Source: Roseateles amylovorans (GTDB lineage: Bacteria; Pseudomonadota; Gammaproteobacteria; Burkholderiales; Burkholderiaceae_C). Taken from it: a stretch of DNA of 64,000 bases. Shown here piece by piece: positions 38,836 through 47,475 of the stretch. The stretch is taken from positions 2,170,001 to 2,234,000 of the forward strand of contig NZ_CP104562.2 of NCBI RefSeq assembly GCF_025398155.2, written 5' to 3'. Position numbers and translations under genes: made by a program. Numbering within the stretch: the first letter of the stretch is position 1; each line of letters begins with the position of its first letter. Under the pieces are notes generated by a model that saw only the letters and a program-made list of their open reading frames with translations, did no database searches and had not been told where the DNA came from.

Positions 38836-39105
38836 ATGCCCCCCATGCGATTCATCTACAGCTCAACCGCGTCGACCGGCAGCCGGGTGCCTGATCCGGT
38901 GGTGGCCCTGGTGTTCCAACAAGGCATGACACCGGCCCAGGCCTGGCGCACCCATCTGGGTCTGGCGCTGGACGCGGTGGCGGCGCGGCTGGGGCTCTCG
39001 CCGCCCGACTATGAGCAACTGGAGCTCAGCATGTGGCTGGCGCGGTCGATGCGGGCGCGTCTGGCCCAGGTCTTGGGCATCGAGGCCGGCCAACTGGACT
39101 TCTGA
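38836..39105 (+). CDS. Small Xre-like helix-turn-helix protein
   Basis: Eighty-nine residues with one HTH-like segment: TPAQAWRTHLGLALDAVAARLGLSPPDYEQLE, followed by RARLAQVLGIEAGQLDF. This is the usual Xre/Cro arrangement in which helix 3 is followed by a second short repeat. It could be a small repressor or a domain acting on its own promoter. A second ATG three codons in (MRFIYSS) is an equally good start. Confidence 0.6.
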   Translation: MPPMRFIYSSTASTGSRVPDPVVALVFQQGMTPAQAWRTHLGLALDAVAARLGLSPPDYEQLELSMWLARSMRARLAQVLGIEAGQLDF

Positions 39106-39150
39106 AGGCGGCCGCCGCCACGGCCGGCCTGCTCACAGTCTGAAACAAGA

Positions 39151-39176
39151 ACGGGACCCGAGGGTCCCGTTCGTTT
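39151..39176. terminator. Terminator between the small HTH gene and dsbB
   Basis: ACGGGACCC and GGGTCCCGT form a 9-bp stem with a two-base gap, followed on the plus strand by TCGTTT. It sits between convergent genes and may serve both. Confidence 0.75.
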
Positions 39177-39215
39177 GATCTGCATCGACATGCGCAGGGC
39201 GCCGATGCACCACCA

Positions 39216-39713
39216 TCAACGCCGGTTCAAGCGGCGGTGCTTCACGGACAGCAGGCTGAACAACGCAATCAGCGTGAACAGCAGGCCGCTCCAGATCTCG
39301 TAGGGCTGGCCCAGCAAGGTGTAGGCGGAAGCCTCGCTGCAGGAGGCGGTGACCATGAAGACGGACGGCCAGCGGGCCTCGAGATCCAGCGCAGTCAGCA
39401 CCCGGTCGGCGAAGGTCATGTCGCAGCTCGCCAGCTTGGCGGCCACCTCATGCTGATACCCGGCCGCGACCAGCCCGGCCACCGCCAGGGCGCCCACCAG
39501 CAGCAGCGACAGCACCCGCGCGGCGCTGAAGCGTTGCAGCAGCCAGCCCAGGGCGCTCACCACGGCGATCAGGATGAAGATGCCGCGCTGCATCACGCAC
39601 CACGGACACGGCTTGATGTCGAACTGATATTGGGCGACCAGCGCGGCGGCCAAGGCCGCGACCGAGGCCAGCGCGCTGAAGGCCAGCGCGCGGGAAGGGG
39701 TCAGCGCGCTCAT
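39216..39713 (-). CDS. dsbB: Disulfide bond formation protein B
   Basis: DsbB re-oxidises DsbA in the periplasm and passes electrons to quinone in the inner membrane. The 165-residue protein has four hydrophobic segments. The first redox pair is C36-x2-C39 (KPCPWCVMQRG), with the quinone-binding Arg following. The second is C97/C125 (LASCDM, TASCSEA). This matches the family pattern and length. Its ATG overlaps the stop of ridA (TGATG), so it follows ridA in one transcript. Confidence 0.95.
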   Translation of the reverse strand: MSALTPSRALAFSALASVAALAAALVAQYQFDIKPCPWCVMQRGIFILIAVVSALGWLLQRFSAARVLSLLLVGALAVAGLVAAGYQHEVAAKLASCDMTFADRVLTALDLEARWPSVFMVTASCSEASAYTLLGQPYEIWSGLLFTLIALFSLLSVKHRRLNRR

Positions 39714-40189
39714 CAATCAGCGATCTCGGCGATCAGTTCGATCTCGACACAAGCGCCCATCGGAATCTGCGCCACCCCGAAGGCACTGCGCGCATGGGCG
39801 CCGACCTGCGGCCCGAACACCTCGCCGAACAGTTCGGAGGCGCCGTTGGTCACCAAGTGCTGTTCGGTGAAGTCGCCGGTGCTGTTGACCAGGCTCATCA
39901 GCTTGACGATGCGGGTCACCTTGTTCAGATCGCCGACGGCCGCGTGCAGCGTGCCCATCAGGTCGATGGCGATGGCGCGCGCGGCGGCCTTGCCGGTGGC
40001 GGTGTCGACATCCTTGCCCAGTTGGCCCACCCAGGGCTTGCCATCCTGTTTGGCGATATGACCGGACAGGAACACCAGGTTGCCGGTGCGCACGAACGGC
40101 ACGTAGGCGGCGGCGGGCACGGCCACCGGTGGCAGGGTGATGCCGAGTTGCTGAAGACGGTCGTAGACGGACGCGGTACGGGTGCTCAT
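39713..40189 (-). CDS. RidA family protein
   Basis: A 158-residue member of the YjgF/YER057c/RidA superfamily (enamine/imine deaminases). Features are YVPFVRTGNLVFLSGHIAKQDGKPW near residue 30, KLMSLVNSTGDFTEQ and the ending VGAHARSAFGVAQIPMGACVEIELIAEI. That ending has the conserved Arg and a Glu near the C-terminus. It is longer than E. coli RidA and looks like the RidA subgroup with an N-terminal extension. The start MSTRTASVYDRLQQLG is placed just before the conserved part. Confidence 0.9.
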   Translation of the reverse strand: MSTRTASVYDRLQQLGITLPPVAVPAAAYVPFVRTGNLVFLSGHIAKQDGKPWVGQLGKDVDTATGKAAARAIAIDLMGTLHAAVGDLNKVTRIVKLMSLVNSTGDFTEQHLVTNGASELFGEVFGPQVGAHARSAFGVAQIPMGACVEIELIAEIAD

Positions 40190-40315
40190 GGGACTGGGGT
40201 CGGTGATGACGGGAGTGGGTGGGAGACAGGGCCCGAGAAGCCTCTCAGACCATCGCTCGAATCCTACACCCCGGCCTGGGCCTGGGCACTGACGCTGTCG
40301 GCATCCCTGCTGGGC

Positions 40316-42934
40316 ATGGGGGTGGTGCAGACCTGGGCACGGTTGCCTTCTGAAGCCGAGTGGGTCGGACTCATCGGCATGGTGATCGTGGCGGCGGTGG
40401 GGTGTGTCGTGCTGTCGACCTCCGCCTTCCGGCGGGCACGCCTGCGATCGCAGCGTCCCTGTCCCTGGCCTTGGCCTTGGCCCGTGCGCTGGCTGGCCTG
40501 GACGGTCCTGGCGACGGTGTCGGGCACCGCGCTGACGGCCGCGCGCGCCCACTGGCGGCTCGCCGAACTGTTGCCGGCGGCGCTGGAGGGCCAGGTCGTG
40601 ACGCTGACTGGCCGCATCGCTGGACTGCCGCAGCGGTTGAGCGGCATCGGTGGCAGCGAGGGATGGCGGATGCGGTTTGACGTGGACGGCGTCGCTGGAT
40701 CCGTGGAAGGTGCGCCGCCGCGCTTGATGCTGTCGTGCTACGGCATGCCGTCGATCCCGCGGGTGGGTGAGCGCTGGCAGTTGGACGTCAAGCTCAAGCG
40801 GCCTTACGGACTGATGAATCCGAAGTCCGGCGATGCCGCGCTCTGGATGCTGGAGCAGGATCTGCCCGCTGCGGGCAGTTGCCGCAGTCGCAGCCAGCAA
40901 CGCTTGTCCGACGGGTCCTGGCTGGGCGTGGACCAGGCGCGGCAGGCCTTGCGCGACGCCATCGATGCACGTGTCAGCGACGGTCGGGGCGGCGGCGTGC
41001 TGGCCGCGCTGAGCCTGGGCGACCAGGGCGCCGTGCGACCCACCGACTGGTCGCTCTACCGGGATACCGGTGTCTCGCACCTGCTGTCGGTGAGTGGCCT
41101 GCATGTGACCATGTTTTCATGGCTGGCCGGCCTGCTGGGCGGGCGGCTCTGGCGGCGCAGCAGTTGGCTGTGTCTGCACTGCCCGGCACCGCGCGCGGCG
41201 ATGTGGATCGGCACCGTGGCGGCCGGGCTGTATGCGGTGTTCTCCGGCTGGGGCGTGCCGGCCCAGCGCACCTTCGGTCTGGTGCTGACGCTGTCGGTGC
41301 TGCGGCAGGTCGGGGTGCGCTGGCCGTGGGGCCTGAGCCTGGCGGTGTCGGCGCTGGCCGTCGGACTGATGGACCCTTGGGCGCTGACCCAGCCGGGGTT
41401 CTGGCTGTCGTTCTGCGCGGTGGCCTTGCTGATGGCCAGCGGCGTGCCGGCCGAGCCGGGCCTGTCGGGGGCGCTGGCATCGACCGTTCGCGCGCAATGG
41501 ACGATCACGCTGGGCCTGGCCCCGCTGACGCTGCTGCTGTTCCAGCAGCTGTCGATCATCGGCCTGCTGGCCAATGCGGTGGCGATTCCATGGGTGTCGT
41601 ATGTCATCACGCCGCTGGCAATGCTGGGCGCGGTCTGGGCGCCGCTGTGGACCGCCGGCGCCTGGATGGTGGCGGGCCTTCATGCCTTTCTGGAGGCACT
41701 GCGCGGGCTGCCGCTGGCCGTGTGGCATCTGCCCTGGGCGCCTGTTTGGGCGCAGGCGCTTGGCTTGGTCGGTGGGGTGATCGCCGCATTGCCGTGGGCC
41801 TGGACCTGGCGGCTGTGCGGCGTTGCGCTGGCCTTGCCGCTGCTGTGGCCTCAGACGCCGCGTCCACCGCCGGGCGTGCTGGAACTCTGGGTGCCGGATG
41901 TAGGGCAGGGCGGTGCGGCGGTGCTGCGCACGCATCGCCACACGCTGCTGTTTGACGCCGGCCCGCGATGGGGCCCCGGCGCGGATGCCGGCGATCGGGT
42001 GTTGCTGCCATTGCTGCGCGGCCTGGGCGATCGGCGCGTGGATCTGCTGATGGTCAGCCATGCAGACCAGGACCATGCCGGCGGCGCCGCCAGCGTGCTG
42101 GACGGGCTGCCAGTGGCCCGACGGCGAGGTGCGGTGCGGGGCGCCCAGCCTTGCGTGCGTGGCGAGGCGTGGACCTGGGACGGCGTTCGCTTCGAGGTGC
42201 TCTCACCCGAAGCGGGCGAAGCGGATGAGGCCACCGATCGACGTCGGAATGGATCCTCCTGCGTGCTGATGGTGGAGGCGGGCGGGCGACGCGTGCTGCT
42301 GACCGGGGACATCGACATCGCACGGGAGCGGCGGCTGCTGAGGCTCTACGGGGATGGGCAGGGCGCCGGTGAACTGAGTGAGCGACGTGGGGATGCCGAT
42401 GGGCGCGCCATCGACGGGCCGGTGGGCGGTGAGGGCGGTGAGGGCGATGAGGGCGATGAGGGCGATGAGGCGGTGCCGAGCGGGCTGCGTGCGGAGGTGA
42501 TGGTGGTGCCGCATCACGGCAGCAAGACGTCGTCGTCGCTGGCGTTTGTGCGGGCCGTGGCGCCGCGGGTCGCGGTGGCGCAGTCGGGGTATCTGAACCG
42601 CTTCGGCCACCCTCGGGAGGAGGTGGTGGCGCGTTATCGGGCCCTCGGCACGACCTGGATCAACACCGTGGATTGCGGCGCCTGGCAATGGCGCAGCGAT
42701 GGACCGCTGGCGACACAGGCGCCGGAATTGGGGTGCGAACGGTCGCGGCGGAGACGGTATTGGTTGCGACCGCCGATGGCGTTGGTGGATGCGGAAGACG
42801 GTGATGAGGTGACCGAGGACCTTAATCTGGAGTCAAATGATTCACACGATGTCTCGACTTGCGATCGCTGCCTCCTCTTTGCTGGCGCTGGCCGCCCTTC
42901 CGACGGTCGGTCACGCCCAGGCGGATCTCCGTGA
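40316..42934 (+). CDS. comEC: DNA uptake channel protein ComEC/Rec2
   Basis: ComEC forms the inner-membrane channel for single-stranded DNA in natural transformation. The 872-residue protein has an N-terminal membrane segment and OB-like domain (about 1-200). A Competence multi-TM domain starts at the VSHLLSVSGLHVTMFSWLAG segment. A metallo-beta-lactamase-fold domain carries VSHADQDHAGG and VVPHHGSKTSSS. The start is uncertain: no other in-frame ATG or GTG lies upstream before ridA, which it would overlap. Positions from 41031 on are repeated at 58821. Its last 98 bases overlap the next reading frame. Confidence 0.92.
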   Translation: MGVVQTWARLPSEAEWVGLIGMVIVAAVGCVVLSTSAFRRARLRSQRPCPWPWPWPVRWLAWTVLATVSGTALTAARAHWRLAELLPAALEGQVVTLTGRIAGLPQRLSGIGGSEGWRMRFDVDGVAGSVEGAPPRLMLSCYGMPSIPRVGERWQLDVKLKRPYGLMNPKSGDAALWMLEQDLPAAGSCRSRSQQRLSDGSWLGVDQARQALRDAIDARVSDGRGGGVLAALSLGDQGAVRPTDWSLYRDTGVSHLLSVSGLHVTMFSWLAGLLGGRLWRRSSWLCLHCPAPRAAMWIGTVAAGLYAVFSGWGVPAQRTFGLVLTLSVLRQVGVRWPWGLSLAVSALAVGLMDPWALTQPGFWLSFCAVALLMASGVPAEPGLSGALASTVRAQWTITLGLAPLTLLLFQQLSIIGLLANAVAIPWVSYVITPLAMLGAVWAPLWTAGAWMVAGLHAFLEALRGLPLAVWHLPWAPVWAQALGLVGGVIAALPWAWTWRLCGVALALPLLWPQTPRPPPGVLELWVPDVGQGGAAVLRTHRHTLLFDAGPRWGPGADAGDRVLLPLLRGLGDRRVDLLMVSHADQDHAGGAASVLDGLPVARRRGAVRGAQPCVRGEAWTWDGVRFEVLSPEAGEADEATDRRRNGSSCVLMVEAGGRRVLLTGDIDIARERRLLRLYGDGQGAGELSERRGDADGRAIDGPVGGEGGEGDEGDEGDEAVPSGLRAEVMVVPHHGSKTSSSLAFVRAVAPRVAVAQSGYLNRFGHPREEVVARYRALGTTWINTVDCGAWQWRSDGPLATQAPELGCERSRRRRYWLRPPMALVDAEDGDEVTEDLNLESNDSHDVSTCDRCLLFAGAGRPSDGRSRPGGSP

Positions 42935-43477
42935 TGCGGCGTCCCTCAGGTTCGACAGCGGGTTCGCCGGTCCACCGGCCCGCACCTGGCCGACGGATGC
43001 ACCGCCTGTGCGTTTCTATTTTGGTCCTGGTGCCTCAGCGCCTTCGTGCGGCCTGTTGGTTGCGTCCGGTAAACAGGTGGTGCCGCTGGTGGAGCCCGAT
43101 GAGGGAAGCGACTTCCCGCAGTGCATCGGTGTGCCGGCCGCCATGGTGCTTCGGCAGGGCCAACAGCGCTTCCTGCTGCTTCGGGTGAAGCAAAAGGACA
43201 CCCGTGAGGACATCAGCCTGAACGACATGCTGCTGCTTGATGCCGGCGGTGTGCCGCAGGCGCGGGACGATCTCTCCGGGACAACCGCACCCGACGCCAC
43301 CCAGCCGCTCACGCAGGTGGCGGCCTGGCTGCGAGCGCGGTGGGCCAATCAGGCGGAAGCGGAGCAGGGTGCCCGCGCGCTGCAGGAGCACACCGCCATC
43401 CCTGCGAGCGTGTGGTGGCCACCTCGGCGTACCAGCAAGGCGCCGCGTCGTGGTTTGTGGTCCTGCTGCAGGCACCT
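41031..43477 (+). repeat. Large direct repeat, left copy (comEC 3' part plus broken secreted-protein gene)
   Basis: Aligned with 58821 onward in the same orientation. Most of it is nearly identical, with scattered single-base differences, one 18-base length difference in an acidic repeat of comEC, and a 103-base gap in the downstream gene. The last 80 bases are visibly more divergent. Confidence 0.93.
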
Positions 43478-43529
43478 AGCCACTCAGGCGGCCGAGAGGA
43501 AGTTGCCTAGGATGCTGAGGGCGTTGTGA
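42837..43529 (+). pseudogene. Broken copy of the secreted-protein gene downstream of comEC
   Basis: The first 186 residues match the intact gene at the right copy, including the signal peptide (MSRLAIAASSLLALAALP...GHAQ) and the VRFYFGPGASAPSC segment. After HTA the sequence jumps over 103 bases present in the right copy (61169-61271). The reading frame therefore shifts and ends in unrelated residues (ASVWWPPRRTSK...). Homology then fades after about 43477. I read it as a pseudogene created by the same event that made the duplication. Confidence 0.85.
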
Positions 43530-43827
43530 ACGCTGTCAACACGGGTGCTACGCGTTGGGGTGCGATAGCGCATTCAGGGCAATAGTGGCCGACGGGAGAA
43601 ATCATTCTTGCGCGACATGGGCGGCTCCAGAGTCATGAGGCCGATGGCCGATGGCCGATAAGGAGCAGGATAGCCTCTGGCTCGACATGGAGGTCATCGA
43701 CGAGCTGCCGAGTACAGACTGATTCGAAGGGCCTCGACGCAAGTCGGGGCCTTTTTTCCTCGTGAGGCTCGGATAGGATGGGTTGAGAAGCTGGCGTCAC
43801 CAGTCCAGCAAACCACGGGGAGTGGAG
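43530..43827. other. Junction spacer with short repeats and a terminator
   Basis: CCGATGG is tandemly repeated around 43642-43656. A 23-codon frame (43651-43722) is followed at once by the hairpin GGCCTCGAC/GTCGGGGCC (43730-43751) and six Ts (43752-43757), a good Rho-independent terminator reading rightward. The short frame may be the tail of a lost gene. The TrlF-type gene starts 70 bases later. Confidence 0.5.
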
Positions 43828-46698
43828 ATGAGTACCTACGAGGGGATGCGCTGGGTCAAGTGCGACTTTCAGGTTCAGACACCCGAGGACGCGGCTCACT
43901 GGGCTGACGCTGAGACCGGGCTACCGGAGCCTCGTCGACCGCTCGTAGACCAGCCGCCTGGTGCCGACGGTGCCGCAGGTCCTCGCAAAGCAGACGAAAC
44001 CCCCATCCAGGCGATTGCGCGCCGGTTCCTGATGCGCTGCCACGAAGTCGGGCTGCAAATGGTCGGTATCACCGACCACAATTTTTCTCAGAAGACAGAC
44101 TCGCGAGACTGGTTCCTGACGCACCTCGTCGAACAGAACCGGAGCGTGGCCCGCGAACTTGGGCGTGAGCCAATCTCAATCTTTCCGGGCTTCGAGGTGG
44201 ACATTGGGTATCACGTGCTGTGTCTTTTCGGGCCGGCAAGGACTCAACGTCACATCTGGCGGGTGAATCAAATTCTGACCCGACTTGGTCTTGTGGAAGA
44301 GCGGCGCTTCGTGAGAGGGCTTCCGCAGGAGCTCCGCAGCAACAACGAGAACGTCAGCCTCAAGACGCTGTTGGAGGTCGTGCAGGGCGAGCATGGCGGC
44401 ATGGTGATTGCTGCCCATTCGGACCAGAACGACGGCCTTCTTGAGAACCCTCGGAACCGGCACGACTATCAGTTGGCGCAACTCATGGCGGTCGAGGTGA
44501 CTACTCTGCCGGTCCCAGACCGCTACCGAGACATTTTGGCGGGGCGCGACCGCGACTGGGGCCGGGCCGAACGTCCACTGGCGCTGGTTATGTCATCAGA
44601 CGCCAAGTCTTTGAAAGTCGACCCCCAGACCGGCGAAGTTGGGCCAAACGCGCTGGGTTATCGCCACACCTGGGTCAAGATGTCGAAGCCCTCGATAGAG
44701 GCGTTGCGCCAAAGTTTCCTCGATTCGGAATCCCGCATCCGTCTGAAGGGGCCAAGCCCCACAGATGTGCAGAACCACCCTCGAATCATTTCCGTTGAGG
44801 TGCGCGGCGCAAAGTTTCTTGATGACTTTGCGGTGTCGTTCTCCCCGAACTTGAACTGTGTCATCGGCGGCAGGGGCAGCGGCAAATCGACATTGATCGA
44901 GTACCTCCACTTCGCACTGAACGATGGTCCGGAAGTAAGCAGGACCGAGGACCAATCCCTTCAGAAGAAGAAGACTCAGTTCGTCAACTCCCTCGCGGGT
45001 GGCGGTGAAGTGCGGGTCGCGTTCGAGACTGCCCCCGGGCTCGAAGACGTGCTGGTCTACATGCCGGGCCCAGCCGGGCAACCAATTCGGAGGCTGGAGG
45101 GTCGTGAGGTCACAGACCTCGGAACTGTCCTGCGCCAGTTGAGGGCCAGCTTTTACAGTCAAGGTGAGTTGAGTCGCATGACCTCCGGCGCAGGCGGCCA
45201 GGCTCACGTGCTCCGAATCATCGACGCCGCTGCCGCGATTGAGCTACAGGCAAGTTGGACGGTGGAGGCGGAGCTAAAACTGCGCCTCAACGCGTCGTTC
45301 CAAGCTCGGCGAGACGCTTCAGAGCTGGACTCACGCCTCCAGGTCATCAATCAGGAGCTACAGGAACTCGACCGGCAACTGGAGGCGCGTAAGGCGGTTC
45401 GGGACGATTCGCGCAGGCATCAAGGCGCCGTGGAGGCTCAGACCTTCTTAGAAGGAGTCCAGGACTCCATCTCTGAGGAGGTTGAAGGATTGGCTTCGTC
45501 AGCTGCGGCCCTGCGCAATCAGTACGCTGTGGAACCGACAGGGCACTGGCCGATGTCCGAGTGGCTCAACGAAAGCATCGCGAAGGTGAACGAGGCGCGA
45601 GCCTCCCTCGCCGGAGAAGTCGATGCAGCGCTGAAGGTGTTCCGCGGGAAGCTGGAAGAGGCTATCGGCGCCGACGCGTCGGCCGGCTTCCTCCAGGAGG
45701 TCGCCAGCATCAGTCAGGCATTCCTCCAGGCCTGCGAAGAGAAGGGGCTGCGACCGGAGGACATCAGCAAGCTGACGGAACTGTTGGAAGAGCGCAAGAC
45801 CAAGGAAGCGGAACGACTAAGGGCTGTCGAACGATGGGATGCGGCGCGCACATCGGCGGCGTTGCTCCCCGAACTGCTGCAGCACCTGCACCAACTGTGG
45901 CGACAACAGTTCGCAATCCGTCAGCGCATGGCAGAGAGCATTCAGCAATCGATGTCGCAGATGGCAAGGATTCAAACCTCGTACATGGGTGACTTCGAAT
46001 CGTTCATGACGCAGTGGCGCCGGGTGACGCCGCAGGATGGCCGGGAGAAGCTCGCGAAGCGCTGGGATGACCTTGGCAGCGCCGTGCACCATGGCTGGCG
46101 CGTTCGCGCGAGCGAAGAGAGCCCCTGGGAAACGATTGAGCTTGCAGAGGTTGACCCCGACCTGGCCAGTCAGCTTTCGACGCAGACGCGGGATGACCTG
46201 CTGCCATTGCTCACTGCCCACCTGAAGAGCAAAGACGTCAGCCGGATATGGGAGGACGTGAGGACGACTCGCGTGGGAGACGGCATCGATGTTGAGCTCG
46301 TCACTGACGGTGGTGTTGTCGTCGGCTCGATGAACGGTTCCCTGTCCGAAGGCCAGCGCAATACGCTGTTGCTGAACCTGCTCCTCGCTCGCGGCGATGG
46401 CCCCATCGTCATCGACCAGCCGGAGGATGAGCTTGACTCAAGCTTCATCTACAAGAACCTGGTGGACGATTTTAGGAAGGTCAAGTCGCGGCGACAGCTC
46501 ATCGTGGCAACGCATAACGCAAACCTACCGGTGAACGGGGATGCCGAACTTGTGCTTGCTTTGAAGGGCGAGGCCGGCCGCGGTCGCATCCAGGTCCAGG
46601 GCGGGCTTGACCGGAAGGAAGTGGTGGAAGCCGTGCTCGACATCATGGAGGGGTCGGAGCAGGCCTTCCGACGGCGGAGCGAGAAGTACCACTTCTAA
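43828..46698 (+). CDS. PHP-domain and SMC-like ATPase (TrlF type), putative defence protein
   Basis: The 956-residue protein joins an N-terminal PHP-type phosphoesterase domain to an SMC/RecN-like ATPase. The PHP part has VKCDFQVQTPED near residue 10, GITDHNF near 81, and AAHSDQNDG. The ATPase half has Walker A IGGRGSGKST near residue 347 and a coiled-coil middle (about 480-700). The LSEGQRNTLLLNLLLARG signature lies near 838, Walker B IVIDQPEDELD near 863, and a closing VATHNANLPV H-loop. NCBI names such proteins TrlF (from memory). A role against phage or foreign DNA is inferred from the architecture and the next operon. GGGGAGTGGAG precedes the ATG. Confidence 0.8.
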   Translation: MSTYEGMRWVKCDFQVQTPEDAAHWADAETGLPEPRRPLVDQPPGADGAAGPRKADETPIQAIARRFLMRCHEVGLQMVGITDHNFSQKTDSRDWFLTHLVEQNRSVARELGREPISIFPGFEVDIGYHVLCLFGPARTQRHIWRVNQILTRLGLVEERRFVRGLPQELRSNNENVSLKTLLEVVQGEHGGMVIAAHSDQNDGLLENPRNRHDYQLAQLMAVEVTTLPVPDRYRDILAGRDRDWGRAERPLALVMSSDAKSLKVDPQTGEVGPNALGYRHTWVKMSKPSIEALRQSFLDSESRIRLKGPSPTDVQNHPRIISVEVRGAKFLDDFAVSFSPNLNCVIGGRGSGKSTLIEYLHFALNDGPEVSRTEDQSLQKKKTQFVNSLAGGGEVRVAFETAPGLEDVLVYMPGPAGQPIRRLEGREVTDLGTVLRQLRASFYSQGELSRMTSGAGGQAHVLRIIDAAAAIELQASWTVEAELKLRLNASFQARRDASELDSRLQVINQELQELDRQLEARKAVRDDSRRHQGAVEAQTFLEGVQDSISEEVEGLASSAAALRNQYAVEPTGHWPMSEWLNESIAKVNEARASLAGEVDAALKVFRGKLEEAIGADASAGFLQEVASISQAFLQACEEKGLRPEDISKLTELLEERKTKEAERLRAVERWDAARTSAALLPELLQHLHQLWRQQFAIRQRMAESIQQSMSQMARIQTSYMGDFESFMTQWRRVTPQDGREKLAKRWDDLGSAVHHGWRVRASEESPWETIELAEVDPDLASQLSTQTRDDLLPLLTAHLKSKDVSRIWEDVRTTRVGDGIDVELVTDGGVVVGSMNGSLSEGQRNTLLLNLLLARGDGPIVIDQPEDELDSSFIYKNLVDDFRKVKSRRQLIVATHNANLPVNGDAELVLALKGEAGRGRIQVQGGLDRKEVVEAVLDIMEGSEQAFRRRSEKYHF

Positions 46699-46874
46699 AT
46701 TCGATTCGGGATGCGGGGACACGGCCCCCGCTACGCGGCTTCTGCCATTTGCATAACTCACCCCAGGCGACGCGTATGCGATTACTGATTGCGAGCGCCG
46801 TCAAAGCATCGTCCCAGGGATAAAGGCCGGTCGCTTCATCGTCTCAGGCGCATAGCGTATGGGAGAGAGAAGCG

Positions 46875-47184
46875 ATGAAAGGCGGAGCTGCTGAAACGGA
46901 TTCGTGAGTACCCACCGGCGTCCCTGCGCCCAGGAAAGCAAAGGTGGGATGCTCCGGCTTTCGACTTGGTCCGCTCCCTTTCAGAAGAACAGCTGGGCGC
47001 ATTGGTGCCGCTGCTACAGCTTGTCCTGATGGAGGGTGTAGCGGACGTGCTCGGCGTCATCGACCCAATGTCGGGAAACGAGGAGTGCGGCGACCTCGAG
47101 GTCCGAGACGTCAGGACGGGTGACCAGCTCGAATTCCTGCAAGGGGCCTTCCTCCGGGAATGCGCCGCCCGCGGCTTCGACTAG
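46875..47184 (+). pseudogene. Small gene broken by a one-base frameshift
   Basis: ATGAAAGGCGGAGCTG begins well placed after GGGAGAGAGA, but the frame closes after 10 codons. Dropping one A gives ATG-AAG-GCG-GAG-CTG and an unbroken 102-codon frame (MKAELLKRIREYPPASLRPG... QLEFLQGAFLRECAARGFD). The coding strand, ribosome site and amino-acid make-up after the shift look genuine. It could be a true mutation, a sequencing error or programmed slippage on AAA. I do not recognise the family. It lies between the TrlF-type gene and the convergent Avs1-like operon. Confidence 0.5.
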
Positions 47185-47197
47185 GTCCGACCAGTCT

Positions 47198-47461
47198 TCA
47201 ACGGCCCTTGTCGTCCACAAGTGTTTCGCCGAGGTCCATGTCCCGCATCTGGTACGCCATGTTTGCGTTCAACCGCGCCATCTCATCGATGCTCAGCAGG
47301 TCGATGCGACGGTTGGGCAGGTAGCGGACGTTGGCCAAGCTTTCAGGCCCGCGCAGCCCTTTGGAGAAGTGCATCAAGCCATTTTTCAGCAGCTCACGCG
47401 CGTAGTTCAGGCGCTCTTCAAACTGGGCCCTAGTCAAGGGCGTCTGCATCGACGTAAACAT
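47198..47461 (-). CDS. Small third component of an Avs1-like defence operon
   Basis: An 87-residue soluble protein: MFTSMQTPLTRAQFEERL, LMHFSKGLRGPESLANVR and LPNRRIDLLSIDEMARLNAN. I recognise no catalytic residues. Its place, 14 bases after the protease-NTPase gene and last in the operon, matches the small avs1c gene of type I AVAST. It probably assists or controls the large sensor. AGAGAG lies upstream of the ATG. Confidence 0.6.
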   Translation of the reverse strand: MFTSMQTPLTRAQFEERLNYARELLKNGLMHFSKGLRGPESLANVRYLPNRRIDLLSIDEMARLNANMAYQMRDMDLGETLVDDKGR

Positions 47462-47475
47462 GGGTTGGTGGCTCT

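Noticed and set aside
43485..43573. Minus-strand tail reading ...SVHNALSILGNFLSAA, thought of as a transposase end
   Set aside because: Only 29 codons long with no motif and no upstream continuation; a chance frame cannot be excluded.
43651..43722. Twenty-three-codon frame just before a terminator at the island's left edge
   Set aside because: Too short to call a gene and without a ribosome site; possibly a remnant, mentioned only in the spacer entry.
47014..47220. Minus-strand 68-codon frame opposite the frameshifted small gene
   Set aside because: The plus-strand frame has the better start signal and composition; the minus frame looks like its shadow.
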